From Amyelois transitella (Eukaryota > Arthropoda > Insecta > Lepidoptera > Pyralidae): a stretch of DNA of 64,000 bases. The stretch is taken from positions 1,178,001-1,242,000 of the forward strand of contig NC_083509.1 in the NCBI RefSeq assembly GCF_032362555.1, in the 5' to 3' direction. Below are positions 54,198-64,000 of the stretch, piece by piece. The position numbers and the translations under genes are program-made. Numbering within the stretch: the first letter of the stretch is position 1; the number at the start of each line of letters is the position of its first letter. The notes beneath the pieces are model-generated. The model was not told the DNA's origin. It saw only the letters and a program-made list of their open reading frames with translations, and did no database searches.

Positions 54198-54640
54198 CAT
54201 ACATACAATGACGTCTATATCCCTTTCGGAGCAGACAGAGCCAACAGTCTTATAAAGACTGATAGGCCACGTTCAGCTGTTTGGCTTAGTGATAGAATTG
54301 AGATTGAAATAGTGACAGGTTGCTAGCCTGTCGCTAAAAAGAAGAATCCCAAGTTTATAAACCTATCCTAAATATTAAATTTATTCTAATAATATTTTCA
54401 TACATACATATGGTCACGTCTATATCCCTTGCGGGGTAAACAGAGCCTGTCTTGCAAAGACTGAATGGCCACATTCAGCTATTTGGCTTAATGATAGAAT
54501 TGAGATTTAAATAGTGCCAGGTTGCTAGCCCATCGCCTAAAATAGAATCCCAAGTTTGTAAGCCTATCCCTTAGTCGCCTTTTACGACATCCATGGGAAA
54601 GAGATGGAGTGGTCCTATTCTTTTTTGTATTAATGCCTCT
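54198..54640 (-). mobile_element. Two SN-A SINEs inside the local duplication (54198-54370, 54400-54640)
   Basis: Both are antisense with CATACATACA tails. The first is 5'-truncated; the second is nearly complete but lacks the terminal CGGGAACCACACGGC. Confidence 0.82.
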
Positions 54641-54735
54641 TTTGGCACATAAAATTGATAAAATTTTCTAAGGAAGAAAAAACTTTTCTATATTTTTTCG
54701 CAGTTTCTTCTATAAACAGAAATATCTTCCTATTA

Positions 54736-54904
54736 CATACATACATACATACATACATAAACTCACGCCTCTTTCCCGGAGGGGTAGGCAGAGACTACCT
54801 CTTTCCACTTGCCACGATCCCTGCATACTTCCTTTGCTTCATCCACATTCATAACTCTCTTCATGCAAGCTCGGCGGTTTCGGGCACTTTTGACCTGACC
54901 CTTC
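54736..54904 (-). mobile_element. LN-B LINE 3' fragment with 12-bp target duplication
   Basis: Flanked by ATCTTCCTATTA at 54724-54735 and 54905-54916. The tail is (CATA)6. The insert is only 169 bp, a strongly 5'-truncated event. Confidence 0.9.
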
Positions 54905-55263
54905 ATCTTCCTATTATCTGTTGAATTTAGAACTAAATAGTTCTAAATTTTGGTCCCAGATTCCATTATCCTTATTATAAGACCTTTGTCTTTGAAGATC
55001 AGATAATGGAATCTATGCCATCGAAATATACGTTTCTACTAATAATATGCTTTTAATTAAATTTATTCTAATAAAATTTTCGAAGAAAGAAAAAACTTTT
55101 CTATAATTGTTTTCCTTAAAGGGTCTTCTGCAGCGAAAACAAAAGGACAGAAAAAATAAAAATTTACTTATGAAAATTCCTATTGGTGACAAGAACTTCG
55201 TACTATTATGGTAGTAATCAATTGCTTTCATAATCGTTGCGTAAGGCTAAATATAAAAGGGGA

Positions 55264-55370
55264 GCCTTTACGAGCCAAATAGCTGAACGTGGCCATTTAG
55301 TCTTTTCAAGACTGTTGGCTCTGTAAACCCCGCAAGGGATATAGACGTGATTATTTGAATGAATGAATGA
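55264..55370 (+). mobile_element. SN-A SINE, 3' half
   Basis: AGCCAAATAGCTGAACGTGG to a (GAAT)n tail. Confidence 0.78.
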
Positions 55371-55722
55371 GCCTTTACGATTTACATGATAAAAAAAAAT
55401 CTCTTTGATTTAAATGTCCCGATATTATCCTCAATGCTTTATGATTAATTCATCCTTCATTTTTTAAGATAATCACATAACCATTTTATATTTGTCATCC
55501 CATTTATATTCCGTTCCCGTGTGGTTCCCGGCACCAATACAAAAAAAGAATAGGACCACTCCATCTCTTTCCCTTGGATGTCGTAAAAGGCGACTAAGGG
55601 ATAGGCTTACAAACTTGGGATTATTTTTTAGGCGATAGGCTAGCAACCTGTCATATTTGAATCTCAATTCTATCATTAATCTAAACAGCTGAACGTGGCC
55701 ATTCAGGCTTTTCAAGACTGTT

Positions 55723-57961
55723 ATGTTTAAAGAACTTTATTTCTCATAAAAAATACAATGGTATTTCACTTACTGAGAAAACATTTTTACAATTAAATTA
55801 TACAATGTGCGTGTGCGGTTATCAAAACTAACAAACAAAATGAAGGTACAACTAAAAAGTTAGCGCATTCGCATCGCAAAGCAAAAACGAGAAGTCACCA
55901 AACAATCATGGATATAAAGCTTGATGCGTACCAGGCTACTAGATGTGTCAGATTTACTAAATTATACCTGTTAAGTTTTATAAATGGAAAGTATTAAATG
56001 TGTTACAATACAATGTATTAATTTATATTGTCTGATATATACTTGTTTTATTTAATTTTGTATTAAAGTTTTTATTTATATATTATAGATATGTTATAGA
56101 TATGTTATAGATATGTAGGTATGTAATTATATATTTATTCTAAACATTCGCGTATGTACTCTTTAAGTAATCTTTTAAAGCTGGTGGTTGATTTTGCTTC
56201 CGTGATTTCTTTTGGAAGTTTATTGTATATTTTAACTCCTTCAAATTCAATATTTTTTGCTCCATAATTTTTAGTTCGGGGAGTGCGTGTTATTAAATGG
56301 TTAGCATTCCGGAGTTTCATTTTTTGTTGTAGACCTTTTTTCCGAAAAGATATCAAGGTATGGATTTCCTCATTCAAAATTTTATGGATTAATATACACG
56401 TGCAATATATATATGTTTGATTGATAGTCATAATATTTGTTTCATTATATATTTTTTTAGTAGGTGTTCGAAAAGTATAATTAAATAAACATTTTATTAA
56501 TTTGTTTTGAGCTGTTTGTATAATTTTGAGATTGGATTTTGCAGTAGTACCCCATATTTCGATTAAATATTCTATATGTGGTTTGACTAATGCATTGTAC
56601 ATAATGTATTTGATTGTTCTTGGGATACATTTCGCTACACTATATAAGGAACCTGTAAGTGATGTTAATTTGGCTTTAATTTTATTAACATGTGGTTTCC
56701 AATTAAGATAGTTATCCAAGATTAGACCAAGATATTTCTCATTATACTTTCTTTCAATTAATTGATCGTTAATTTTTAGCTGGGTGGTATATATGACTTT
56801 TTTATTTTTTGCAGAGATTATAACATAACTTGTTTTATCTGTATTAATAGTTAGTGTATTAGAAAGGAACCAGTTATTTAAAAGGTCTAGATCATTCTGA
56901 GCTTTTGTCATTACAGCTTGTCCAGTATGACCAAAATAAAAAAGACTTGTGTCATCAGCATATAATGTGATATCAGCTTTCAAACCAATTCTTTCAATAT
57001 TATTTATGTACACTAAGAACAGAAGAGGGCCCAAAATTGATCCCTGGGGTACGCCAAAATCAATACTTTTAGAAGAGCTCTGATAGGGTCCTATTTTAGC
57101 TATCTGTTGACGGTTTCTTAAATATGATTTAAAGATGTCGAGAGCTACGCCTTTGATGCCAATGTTTTGTAGTTTTTGTATGAGTTTTTTATGACAAATA
57201 GTATCAAATGCCTTTTTTAGGTCAATGAAAATGCCGAGCGCTATTTGTTTTTGGTCAATTTTATTTTTTATATTAGTGATAAGGTCTATTGTTGCCGAAA
57301 GCGTATTAGATTTAGGCCTGAAACCGTATTGCTTTTTATAAAGGAAATCTGTTACTTTCAAATGCTCTTCCAAACGAGTAAAAAGAACTTTTTCGAATAT
57401 TTTAGAAAAGACAGGTAGCACAGAGATTGGACGATAATTGGATGTATCAAATTTACTCCCTGATTTATGTATTGGGGTTACCTTTGCAACCTTTAAACGA
57501 TCTGGAAAAACTCCTTTTTTCAAACAAAAATTAATGCAGTTAGTTAGTGCAGGAACAATTAGCTTTTTGACACATTTAATTGCCTTAGTACTTATGCCAT
57601 CAATACCGGAAGCCGTATTTGGGTCTAAATTATCGATAATTTTATCAATTTCATCCGTGGTTGCCGGTGCAAAATCATGAAGCTGTGTTTTTTTATTTAA
57701 ATTAAGTGGATCCGCTGTATTTTCATCTCGTTGATATCTATTCGGAATCTTGCCTGCCAGGATGGAACCTATAGAAGAGAAGTAGTCATTGAAGGTTTCA
57801 CAGATTTGTTTTTCGTCGCTGATCGTACCCGACTCAGTGATAAGTTTACTTGGTCCAACTACATCCTTTATTTTATTATTTGCGAGATACTTTATTGCTT
57901 TCCACATCTTTTTAGGCCTATTTGTATGTTTCTTGAAGTATTTATGGTAGTATATTTTTTT
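55723..57961 (-). mobile_element. 5'-truncated non-LTR retrotransposon inserted in a SINE
   Basis: The insert of about 2.24 kb is flanked by ACTGTT on both sides (55717-55722 and 57962-57967), and the two halves of an SN-A SINE continue outside it. The endonuclease region is missing, as expected from incomplete target-primed reverse transcription. The 3' end has AATAAA but only a very short A-rich end. Confidence 0.9.
56135..57907 (-). CDS. Reverse transcriptase of a truncated CR1/L2-group LINE
   Basis: 590 codons remain, starting in the linker before the RT (MWKAIKYLANNK); upstream residues up to the break at 57961 read YHKYFKKHTNRPKK. RT motifs: TASGIDGISTKAI, NYRPISVLP, KKQYGFRPKSNT, FIDLKKAFDTICHKK, FGVPQGSILGPLL and catalytic ITLYADDTS, then YLGLILDNYLNWKPH. 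The frame to the stop is intact but the protein lacks its endonuclease, so the copy cannot move by itself. It is a different family from elements 1 and 2. Confidence 0.88.
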   Translation of the reverse strand: MWKAIKYLANNKIKDVVGPSKLITESGTISDEKQICETFNDYFSSIGSILAGKIPNRYQRDENTADPLNLNKKTQLHDFAPATTDEIDKIIDNLDPNTASGIDGISTKAIKCVKKLIVPALTNCINFCLKKGVFPDRLKVAKVTPIHKSGSKFDTSNYRPISVLPVFSKIFEKVLFTRLEEHLKVTDFLYKKQYGFRPKSNTLSATIDLITNIKNKIDQKQIALGIFIDLKKAFDTICHKKLIQKLQNIGIKGVALDIFKSYLRNRQQIAKIGPYQSSSKSIDFGVPQGSILGPLLFLVYINNIERIGLKADITLYADDTSLFYFGHTGQAVMTKAQNDLDLLNNWFLSNTLTINTDKTSYVIISAKNKKVIYTTQLKINDQLIERKYNEKYLGLILDNYLNWKPHVNKIKAKLTSLTGSLYSVAKCIPRTIKYIMYNALVKPHIEYLIEIWGTTAKSNLKIIQTAQNKLIKCLFNYTFRTPTKKIYNETNIMTINQTYIYCTCILIHKILNEEIHTLISFRKKGLQQKMKLRNANHLITRTPRTKNYGAKNIEFEGVKIYNKLPKEITEAKSTTSFKRLLKEYIRECLE

Positions 57962-58228
57962 ACTGTTGGCTCTGTCTACCCCGCAAGGGATATAGACGTG
58001 ACCACATGTCTGTATGTTTGCATTTATATTTTATTTAAATGGTAATTCAAATAAAACAGAGCTAGACATTTCTACCCTTGAAAGATAAGCACTGACTAGG
58101 CTGTGGCGTGTGCTAGGCTGTATTTCCGTTATCAGTGAAGGCTGTTGTTAAGATAAGACCTAAGCTGACCCTGCTTCTGATACACTGGCGGCCAAGGTCA
58201 ATGATACAACCTTAAGACAATAAAGTTG

Positions 58229-58499
58229 ATACATATACATACATATAAATATGGTCATGTCTATATCCCTTGTGGGGTAGAAAGAGCCAACACTCTTGAA
58301 AAGACTGATCGGCCACGTTGAGCTATTTGGCTTAATGATAGAATTGGGATCCAAATAGCGACAGGTTGCTAACCCATCGCCTAAAAAAAGAATCGCAAGT
58401 TTGTAAGCCTATCCCTTAGACGCCTTTTACGACATCCATGGGAAAGAGATGGAGTGGTCCTATTCTTTTTTGTATTGGTGCCGGGAACCACACGGCACA
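58229..58499 (-). mobile_element. SN-A SINE, full copy
   Basis: Antisense, near consensus. Confidence 0.87.
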
Positions 58500-58544
58500 G
58501 CGAAGTTGATATAACCTTAAAGTAATAAAGTATTAGAATACTTT

Positions 58545-58790
58545 TGCTTGCTTCCTGGCTTAAGTCCCGGTTGCATCCTCGCCATTCTGGAGAGGAGTTA
58601 GGGGTAAGCCTTAGACCATGGATCCTGGATTGGGTGAGTCAGGTTTTTACACAAAGCGACTCCCGTCTTATCTCCGTTACCTTTGCAGGGGAACCTAATC
58701 CGTATTCGATGAAATGGTTACACATTCAGTTGCCTGAATGTGCAGGTTTCCTCACGATGTTTTCACTCACCGTAAGAAGGAACATGGCGG
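58545..58790 (-). repeat. REP-D, full copy
   Basis: Antisense to the copy at 27269; shares ACCATGGATCCTGGATTGGG and GCAGGTTTCCTCACGATGTT. Confidence 0.75.
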
Positions 58791-58854
58791 AACATGTAAG
58801 ATCACATATTTTTCTAACACCAATTTGTACCATGTTTCAAGTAAATAAAGAATA

Positions 58855-58883
58855 TTTAATTTCATTTCATTTCATTTCATTTC
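58855..58883 (+). repeat. (ATTTC)n microsatellite
   Basis: Five units of ATTTC follow an A+T-rich end of the REP-D copy at 58545-58790. Confidence 0.9.
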
Positions 58884-59029
58884 GAAGTCGCATACTTTTT
58901 CTTTAAATTCCAAGTATTTCTTTGGATTGTCTTTATCTTTTCTTTATATAAAATATACCTATATTGTTTACTTTTATTAACTGTAAACACAAATGATAAT
59001 GAAACGTATTTCATAACTAAAGAAAGAAA

Positions 59030-60058
59030 CTAAGGCGACTAAGGGATAAGCTTATAAACTTGGAATTCTTCTATTAGGCGATGGGCTAGCAACCTGTGAC
59101 TACCTGCTTCTGCTCATCCCAAGTAAATAGGTCTATCCCTTAGTCGCCTTTTACGACATATATGGTAAAGAGATGGAAGTGTCCTATTATTTGATCTTTT
59201 GGTGTTGGGAACCACACGGCACTTTGAAGATATTAGATAGAAATCTCTCGAATGGGTCAAATTATGCCCCTTACTATATTATCTATGCATTACAAGGTCA
59301 AGCCGGAAAGTTCCGAAAGTATTCGCTTATCAGAGCCATTAAGCCCTCAACCTATTTTTACGACAATAATACTATTGATTTTGTGATTAATGACCCTTTG
59401 TAGCTGTTCATAACTTCGTGGTTTGAATTTGTGATCTTATATATAAAATTCTCGTGTCACAATGTTCGTTCCCGTACTCCACCGAAACGGCTTGACCGAT
59501 TCTCATGAAATTTTGTGAGCATATTGAGTAGGTCTGAGAATCGGCCAACATCTATTTTTTATATATCTTAGTGATAAGGGTTGTCCATTCTTAACATTTT
59601 TTTATTTAGAAATTACTTAAAAATTATTTATATGGCAAAACAACGTTTACCGGGACAGCTAGTAGTACTATAATAATTGTGTATTCTTTAGTATTGCGAT
59701 CCGAAATTTCATTATTTCCTTAGTTGTTACTTCTTGACAGCTTTTATCTTTTGTGTTTTTTCTGTCAGTTTTAATAATATGGTCCGACAGTGCCGTGTGG
59801 TTCTAGATGCTTTAGAATAGGGGATAGTAATATTCTAAATTCAGGAACCACAGTAATTTCTATCTGCCCCGCAAGGGATATCGACGTGATTTTATTTCTG
59901 TATGTATGTAATAATTATAAACTTGGGATTCTTCTTTCAGGCGATGGGCTAGCAACCTGTCACTATTTGAATCAAACCAAATAACCGAACGTGGCCTATC
60001 AGTCTTTCCAAGACTGTTGACTCTGTCTACCCCGCAAGGCATATCGACGTGATTAAAT
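59030..60058. mobile_element. SN-A SINE fragments cluster
   Basis: Pieces: 59030-59100 plus (middle), 59130-59224 minus (5' end, to CACACGGCAC), 59790-59912 plus (both ends, middle missing) and 59917-60058 plus (3' half). The Helitron-like element 59440-59664 lies between them. Confidence 0.7.
59440..59664 (+). mobile_element. HEL-type element, GGGACAGCTAGT subfamily
   Basis: TATATAAAATTCTCGTGTCAC to CGTTTACCGGGACAGCTAGT. A second copy lies at 62380-62596, an antisense piece at 48215-48345 and a 3' end at 6725-6775. Confidence 0.55.
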
Positions 60059-60404
60059 GTGTTTCTATGTACCTCAACCACTCGATCACCGACGCGTAAT
60101 ACATCATAAACAATAAAAAATAGATACAATAAACATTTATAAACTATATATCGAAAATAATGTGCATAATATTATCATACATAATACTGCGGTAAAAATG
60201 AGAATTTCCGTCCGTTCACAAAAACTTGGTGTTAAGGTAACCTCGGCCAAGGGTGGAGTGTTGTGGTGATCACTCACTGTCACACTTACCCCGGGGTCAA
60301 TGCCATTGACGTGCAAACCTTTGTTCCTTAACTATTTTTTTATATTAAAAAGAAACAGAATACGTCCTTGCTTTATCCTATTAGGATAAAAATACCTTAA
60401 AAAG

Positions 60405-60460
60405 GTACACACATAAAGTCTCGCCTCTTTCCCGGAGGGTAGGCAGAGGCAACATTCTTC
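60405..60460 (-). mobile_element. LN-B LINE tail, short
   Basis: ACACATAAAGTCTCGCCTC TTTCCCGGAGGGTAGGCAGAG. Confidence 0.65.
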
Positions 60461-60647
60461 CAATTATTAATTAATGAAAGGTACATTAATGTCTAAAAAC
60501 ACTTAACATTATGTAAAGTGCAAAATTTGTAGGATTTGGTTTCCGGCACCACTTACGACATTTAGGACCACTCCGTCTCTTTCCCATGTGCGTTCTATGT
60601 CGTAAAAGGCGACTAAGAAAATAGGCACATTCTTCGTTTGCCATGAT

Positions 60648-60800
60648 CCAATATGAGTTATATTCCCCTGCAAAGATTGTGGAGGTCAGATGGGAGTCTC
60701 TTCGTGTGAGAACCCAATAAAGGATTATGGTCAAGGGCTCTTCTCCAGAGAGTTGAAGACATAATCGGGACTAAAGCCAGGAGGAAGAAGAAATAATACA
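60648..60800 (+). repeat. REP-D, partial
   Basis: GATCCAATATGAGTTATATTC to CTAAAGCCAGGAGGAAG. Confidence 0.65.
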
Positions 60801-60859
60801 ACTAAAAAGTATAAAAGTTAATGAACTAGTATTTTATAAATTATAACTTTAATGACATA

Positions 60860-60948
60860 CGTACCTACATATAATCACGTCTTTATCCCTTGTGGGGCAG
60901 ACAGAGCCAACAGTATCGAAAAGACTGAAAAGCCACGTTCAGCTATTA
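60860..60948 (-). mobile_element. SN-A SINE, 3' end only
   Basis: GTACCTACATATAATCACG to AAGCCACGTTCAGC. Confidence 0.7.
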
Positions 60949-61102
60949 TTACACAGATGCATTTATCTTCATAACCTTGGGTTAAGGCCAAAACATGCAA
61001 CCTTGTCACTCTAACTGCACCACGAAATTGATGGACTAATACAAGGCTTTATGCATTATCTGATGCACTATTACCACATAAATTTGAAATATATTGTATT
61101 AG

Positions 61103-61502
61103 AGACCGCCCGCGACTTCGTCCGCATGGAAACCCTATCAATCCCGCAGGAACTTTGGGATAAAATGTAGCCTATGTGTTATTCTGGGTCTTCAGCTACC
61201 CACATACAAAACTTCATCGCAATGGGTTGAGTAGTTTTACCGTGAAAGTGTAACGCTACCGTGGTATAACTAAAATGCCGTTATCTGACATCAGGATTTT
61301 CACCTTTTTTACCAGTAGAATAAGAAAAAAAAAACTCTTTCGATCTGTACATATATACGACTTTTTGGTACCTTTAAGTCATAAATAGTTCACGTTTTCA
61401 TTGAAGAATGGCATCAGTTTAAATTTTACCGCATTTTTGACGTTTTTCTTAAAATACGTATATGTACGCACAAACTTTCGCATTTATAATATTAGTAGGA
61501 TG
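61103..61502 (-). mobile_element. HEL element with a foreign segment inside
   Basis: Both ends of the CTAGAGG subfamily are present (GACCGCCCGCGACTTCGTCC; TTATAATATTAGTAGGA), but about 190 bp (61255-61445) not seen in other copies separate them. Confidence 0.55.
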
Positions 61503-61549
61503 TGAATGCAACACAGACAGTAAACCATTTTCATTATTAAATTAACATA

Positions 61550-61739
61550 CATATACATACATATGGTCACGTCTATATCCCTTGCGGGGTGGACAGAGCC
61601 AATAGTCTTGAAAAGACTGAATGCCCACGTTCAGCTATTTGGCTTAATGATAGAATTGAGATTCAAATGGTGACAGGTTGCTAGCCCATCGCCTAAAACG
61701 AGAATCCCAAGTTTTTAAGCCTATCCCTTAGTCGCCTTA
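61550..61739 (-). mobile_element. SN-A SINE, 5'-truncated recent copy
   Basis: Antisense, near consensus until CCCTTAGTCGCCTTA, where it stops. Confidence 0.82.
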
Positions 61740-62104
61740 TTATTAAATTTCACGATTTTTTTTATTACCTGTGTGCCAGAGCTAGCAGTGTATTGTTTAT
61801 TGTATTGTTTAATGATTGAATTGAGATTCAGATAGTGACAGGTTGTATGAAGAACGTCACAAAAACTACCCTGCTTTTGATTGAAGATACATACATTGGT
61901 TTGAGTAACGGTCTATGCTCTTGCGAAGGGAAAAAACATAAGTATATATAAAACTGAATGTGTAACTCAAATCCGAGCTAAGTTAGTTTCTCTGCGGGTC
62001 AGAGGTTAGATGATAGTCAATCATTATAGTCATCTGAACAAGACAGGATTCCTAAGGTCATGTTTAACTGGATTACCAGACTTAAGTCTAATTAATTAGT
62101 CACT

Positions 62105-62225
62105 TCATCTATACATATAATAAAACAGTAAAAATATTTTGTCTGTACATTTAGTATTTTAGACTGAAATGAATAGAGGGACACTTAAAATGAATAAAAA
62201 GTTATCGTCATTTGAATGAACTCCA
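62105..62225 (+). repeat. REP-E dispersed repeat, copy 2
   Basis: Matches 10790-10905 on the opposite strand over about 110 bp. Class unknown. Confidence 0.75.
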
Positions 62226-62379
62226 GGCATGAATTTGCCTAGTTACGAAATTTGAAATTCAAAGTCAGATAATTTAAGTTAATATTTCAATGATTATTAT
62301 ATTGATTATATATTATTATTTCACATTTTTGTAGATTCAACTCGAAACTTACGCGGACGAAGTCGCGGGCAACAGCTTG

Positions 62380-62596
62380 TCTTATATATTAAGTTTCCGT
62401 ACTCCTCCGGAACGGCTTGACCGATTCTCATGAAATTTCGTGAGCATATTTAGAGAATCGGCCAACATCTATTTTTCATAGACCTTACCCCTTATTGATA
62501 AGGGTGATCCACCCTTAACATTTTTTTTTGTCTAAGAAATTTAGGTCTACTTAAAAATATTTATATGGCAAAACAACGTTTGCCGGGACAGCTAGT
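62380..62596 (+). mobile_element. HEL-type element, GGGACAGCTAGT subfamily
   Basis: Close to 59440-59664; ends CGTTTGCCGGGACAGCTAGT. Confidence 0.55.
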
Positions 62597-63275
62597 ATAT
62601 TTATAAGTTTCTATGTTAGTTCTGCCTGAAAAACAATCAAAGTATGTCCGCAAAGTTAGGAGAACCAACAGCTGTATGGCTCCACAATTTCTAAAAATGC
62701 AATTTCCTTTCTGCAATGAGATTGGAAGTCGTAGCAACGGCATGTCCAGAGTAGACTAACTTTTGCTGTCAATAAAGCAAAGTAGTAAAGAGTAAAATAA
62801 AATTGTCACTAAAAACCCAGTTAGTACGGGCTTTACTAGAGTCGATGAAATTGAAATCTAAATCGTTGAACCTTAAAAAGGGGCACTCATTATCTTATTC
62901 TTGTTTCGAAAAATATAAAAAATAGGGGTTTTAGATTTTACTTATTTATCCAACAATATCAAGAATTGTGGTGTTGTGGGTGGGAACATGCGCGGGCGGC
63001 GCGAATTCAAACGACCCGAGACAGTGCGGCGTTGCTGGCACCAAGCGAGTGTACGGTGACCAAACATTTTGATACTTTATGCAATATTTTGATTACTTTT
63101 ATCTTTGAAACATATTTTCTTTATATTATATTTTATTCAATTAAATTGTACATGATTAATTTTGTCCTTAAACATGTAATGCGATTTACAAGACAGCTTG
63201 TATATTTATTTAGTTTGGTAGCGAAAAAATTAAGTGTATGACAGCTCTGCCCGCGCATATTGTAAAGTCAGGTTG

Positions 63276-63415
63276 GGATTATTCTTTTAGGCTGTTTTAG
63301 CTAACAACCTAAGTATTATCATTTGAATCTCAGTACCATCATTAAGCAATACGAAGCAAATGGTCATAGTCTTTTCAAAAGCATGTCGTCTACGTAAGGC
63401 ATAAAGACGTGAGTA
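63276..63415 (+). mobile_element. SN-A SINE, degenerate
   Basis: GGGATTATTCTTTTAGGC to GGCATAAAGACGTGAG; strongly diverged. Confidence 0.5.
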
Positions 63416-63797
63416 TATGATGTATTTAATAAATTCATGAACTGTTCCGATTTTGACACAATTATAGACTCCTCATCACCCGAACTTCTCTCCTCAGAGG
63501 TGTGTATGTAACCTAGCCTAGGATAGCCTAACCTATCAGAAATTACGTAGTCTTTTATTTCTATAAGTTCTAAAGGCTCGTGCAAAAGCACACGGTACAT
63601 TATAAAACTGAAAACGAATGTTTCACCGACAAGGCGGTATCTAAATATAGCGACATAGCGTGTGGTGGCCAATCGATGTCGCCTTGGCCCCACGAACTAA
63701 TTCCCACGGCATATTCATATTTACTAAAGGGTAATAAAACGAGACATTTTATTACTCAGATTATACAGAAAAAAAGAAATGAGATCATAGTATTTTT

Positions 63798-64000
63798 TGT
63801 GACAAGTGGAAAGTAGTCTTTGCCTACCCTTTCGGGAGCGAGGCGTGATTTAAGGTTTACATACATATATAAAATCACGCCTCTTTACAAATTTCCCGGA
63901 GGGTTTTAGAGACTACATCTTTCCACTTGCCACGATCTCTGCATAGTTCCTTCGCTTCATCCACATTCATAACTCTCTTCATGCAAGCTCGGCGGTTTCG
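63798..64000. mobile_element. LN-B LINE ends, sense (63798-63851) and antisense (63868-64000), tail to tail
   Basis: The antisense copy runs off the window end; it has an inserted ACAAAT within the hairpin loop region. Confidence 0.75.

Larger units (their letters stand above)
54024..55110 (+). repeat. Local tandem duplication split by SINE and LINE insertions
   Basis: TTCGCAGTTTC(A/T)TCTATAAA plus AGAAATATCTTCCTA, and later CTTTGTCTTTGAAGATCAG with TTTCTACTAATAATATGC, occur at 54020-54195 and again at 54700-54735 with 54905-55065. Copy 1 is followed by SN-A (54198-54370). The segment TAATATTTTCATACA with a second SN-A (54400-54640) precedes copy 2. Copy 2 contains an LN-B insertion. Confidence 0.75.
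55518..58025 (+). mobile_element. SN-A SINE split by a LINE insertion
   Basis: The 5' part is 55518-55722 (GTGTGGTTCCCGG to CAAGACTGTT); the 3' part is 57962-58025 (ACTGTTGGCTCTG to tail). The truncated LINE between them duplicated ACTGTT. Confidence 0.9.
58030..64000. other. Repeat-rich region, third part
   Basis: Unassigned: 60,060-60,400, 61,740-62,100, 62,600-63,270 and 63,420-63,790. The piece at 62,970-63,060 is GC-richer (GCGCGGGCGGCGCGAATTC) but has no splice-bounded frame. Confidence 0.55.

Noticed and set aside
60230..60310. Minus-strand ATG GCA TTG ACC CCG GG|GTAAGT as an upstream start exon for MORN4
   Set aside because: It leaves phase 2 while exon 2 needs phase 1, and it lies 40 kb away; the ATG at 20232 fits in phase and position.
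63364..63693. 109-codon minus-strand frame
   Set aside because: It crosses a degenerate SINE, has no splice sites or recognisable motif.

Overview
This is a piece of animal genome, almost certainly from a moth or butterfly. It is AT-rich and packed with transposable elements. It carries short exons with GT/AG splice sites, and two animal gene families (a fatty-acid elongase and MORN4) can be read across introns. The interspersed repeats are of kinds familiar from Lepidoptera: a SINE of about 260 bp with a (TATG)n tail, 3' ends of an RTE-like LINE ending in the same kind of tail, a tRNA-headed SINE, and Helitron-like elements whose ends read ACTAATATTATAAA ... AGCTAGT. No bacterial genes, rRNA genes, functional tRNA genes or CRISPR arrays were seen.

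Layout. 1-5.8 kb: the last two coding exons of an ELOVL-family elongase on +, with a 3.9 kb repeat-filled intron and a poly(A) signal. 5.8-8.4 kb: convergent intergenic DNA. 8.4-20.2 kb: a complete four-exon MORN4 (retinophilin/undertaker) gene on -, including a 10-nt first coding exon; all splice phases agree and the product is 156 aa. Its 9 kb third intron holds a nearly complete CR1-like LINE on the same strand. 20.4-25.7 kb: a full-length, apparently intact DIRS1-like tyrosine-recombinase retrotransposon, starting about 200 bp upstream of the MORN4 start codon and pointing away from it. 25.7-38.4 kb: repeats with no convincing gene. 38.4-43.35 kb: a second, full-length CR1-like LINE with intact ORF1 (PHD finger) and ORF2 (endonuclease plus RT). 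43.4-64 kb: repeats again, with one possible host exon at 53.56 kb, a 5'-truncated LINE (55.7-58.0 kb) inserted inside a SINE, a minisatellite, and a local tandem duplication.

The most notable observations are in the DIRS element. It has a textbook -1 ribosomal frameshift site (A AAA AAC, 9-nt spacer, perfect 7-bp GC-rich hairpin) exactly where the RT frame takes over from gag. It has a likely spliced gag intron containing three related hairpins whose stem bases covary. Its left end, internal complementary region and right end share one short recombination core. A second group of observations links the abundant SINE to the LINE-B fragments: both end in the same 3' hairpin with a compensatory base-pair change (GCCT/AGGC versus GTCT/AGAC) plus a TATG-type tail, as expected if the LINE machinery moves the SINE. 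The window also records many nested insertions with visible target-site duplications.

Repeat names used below (SN-A, SN-T, LN-B, HEL, REP-D, REP-E) are local labels, not database names. Repeat boundaries are read by eye and are good to about 10 bp unless stated.
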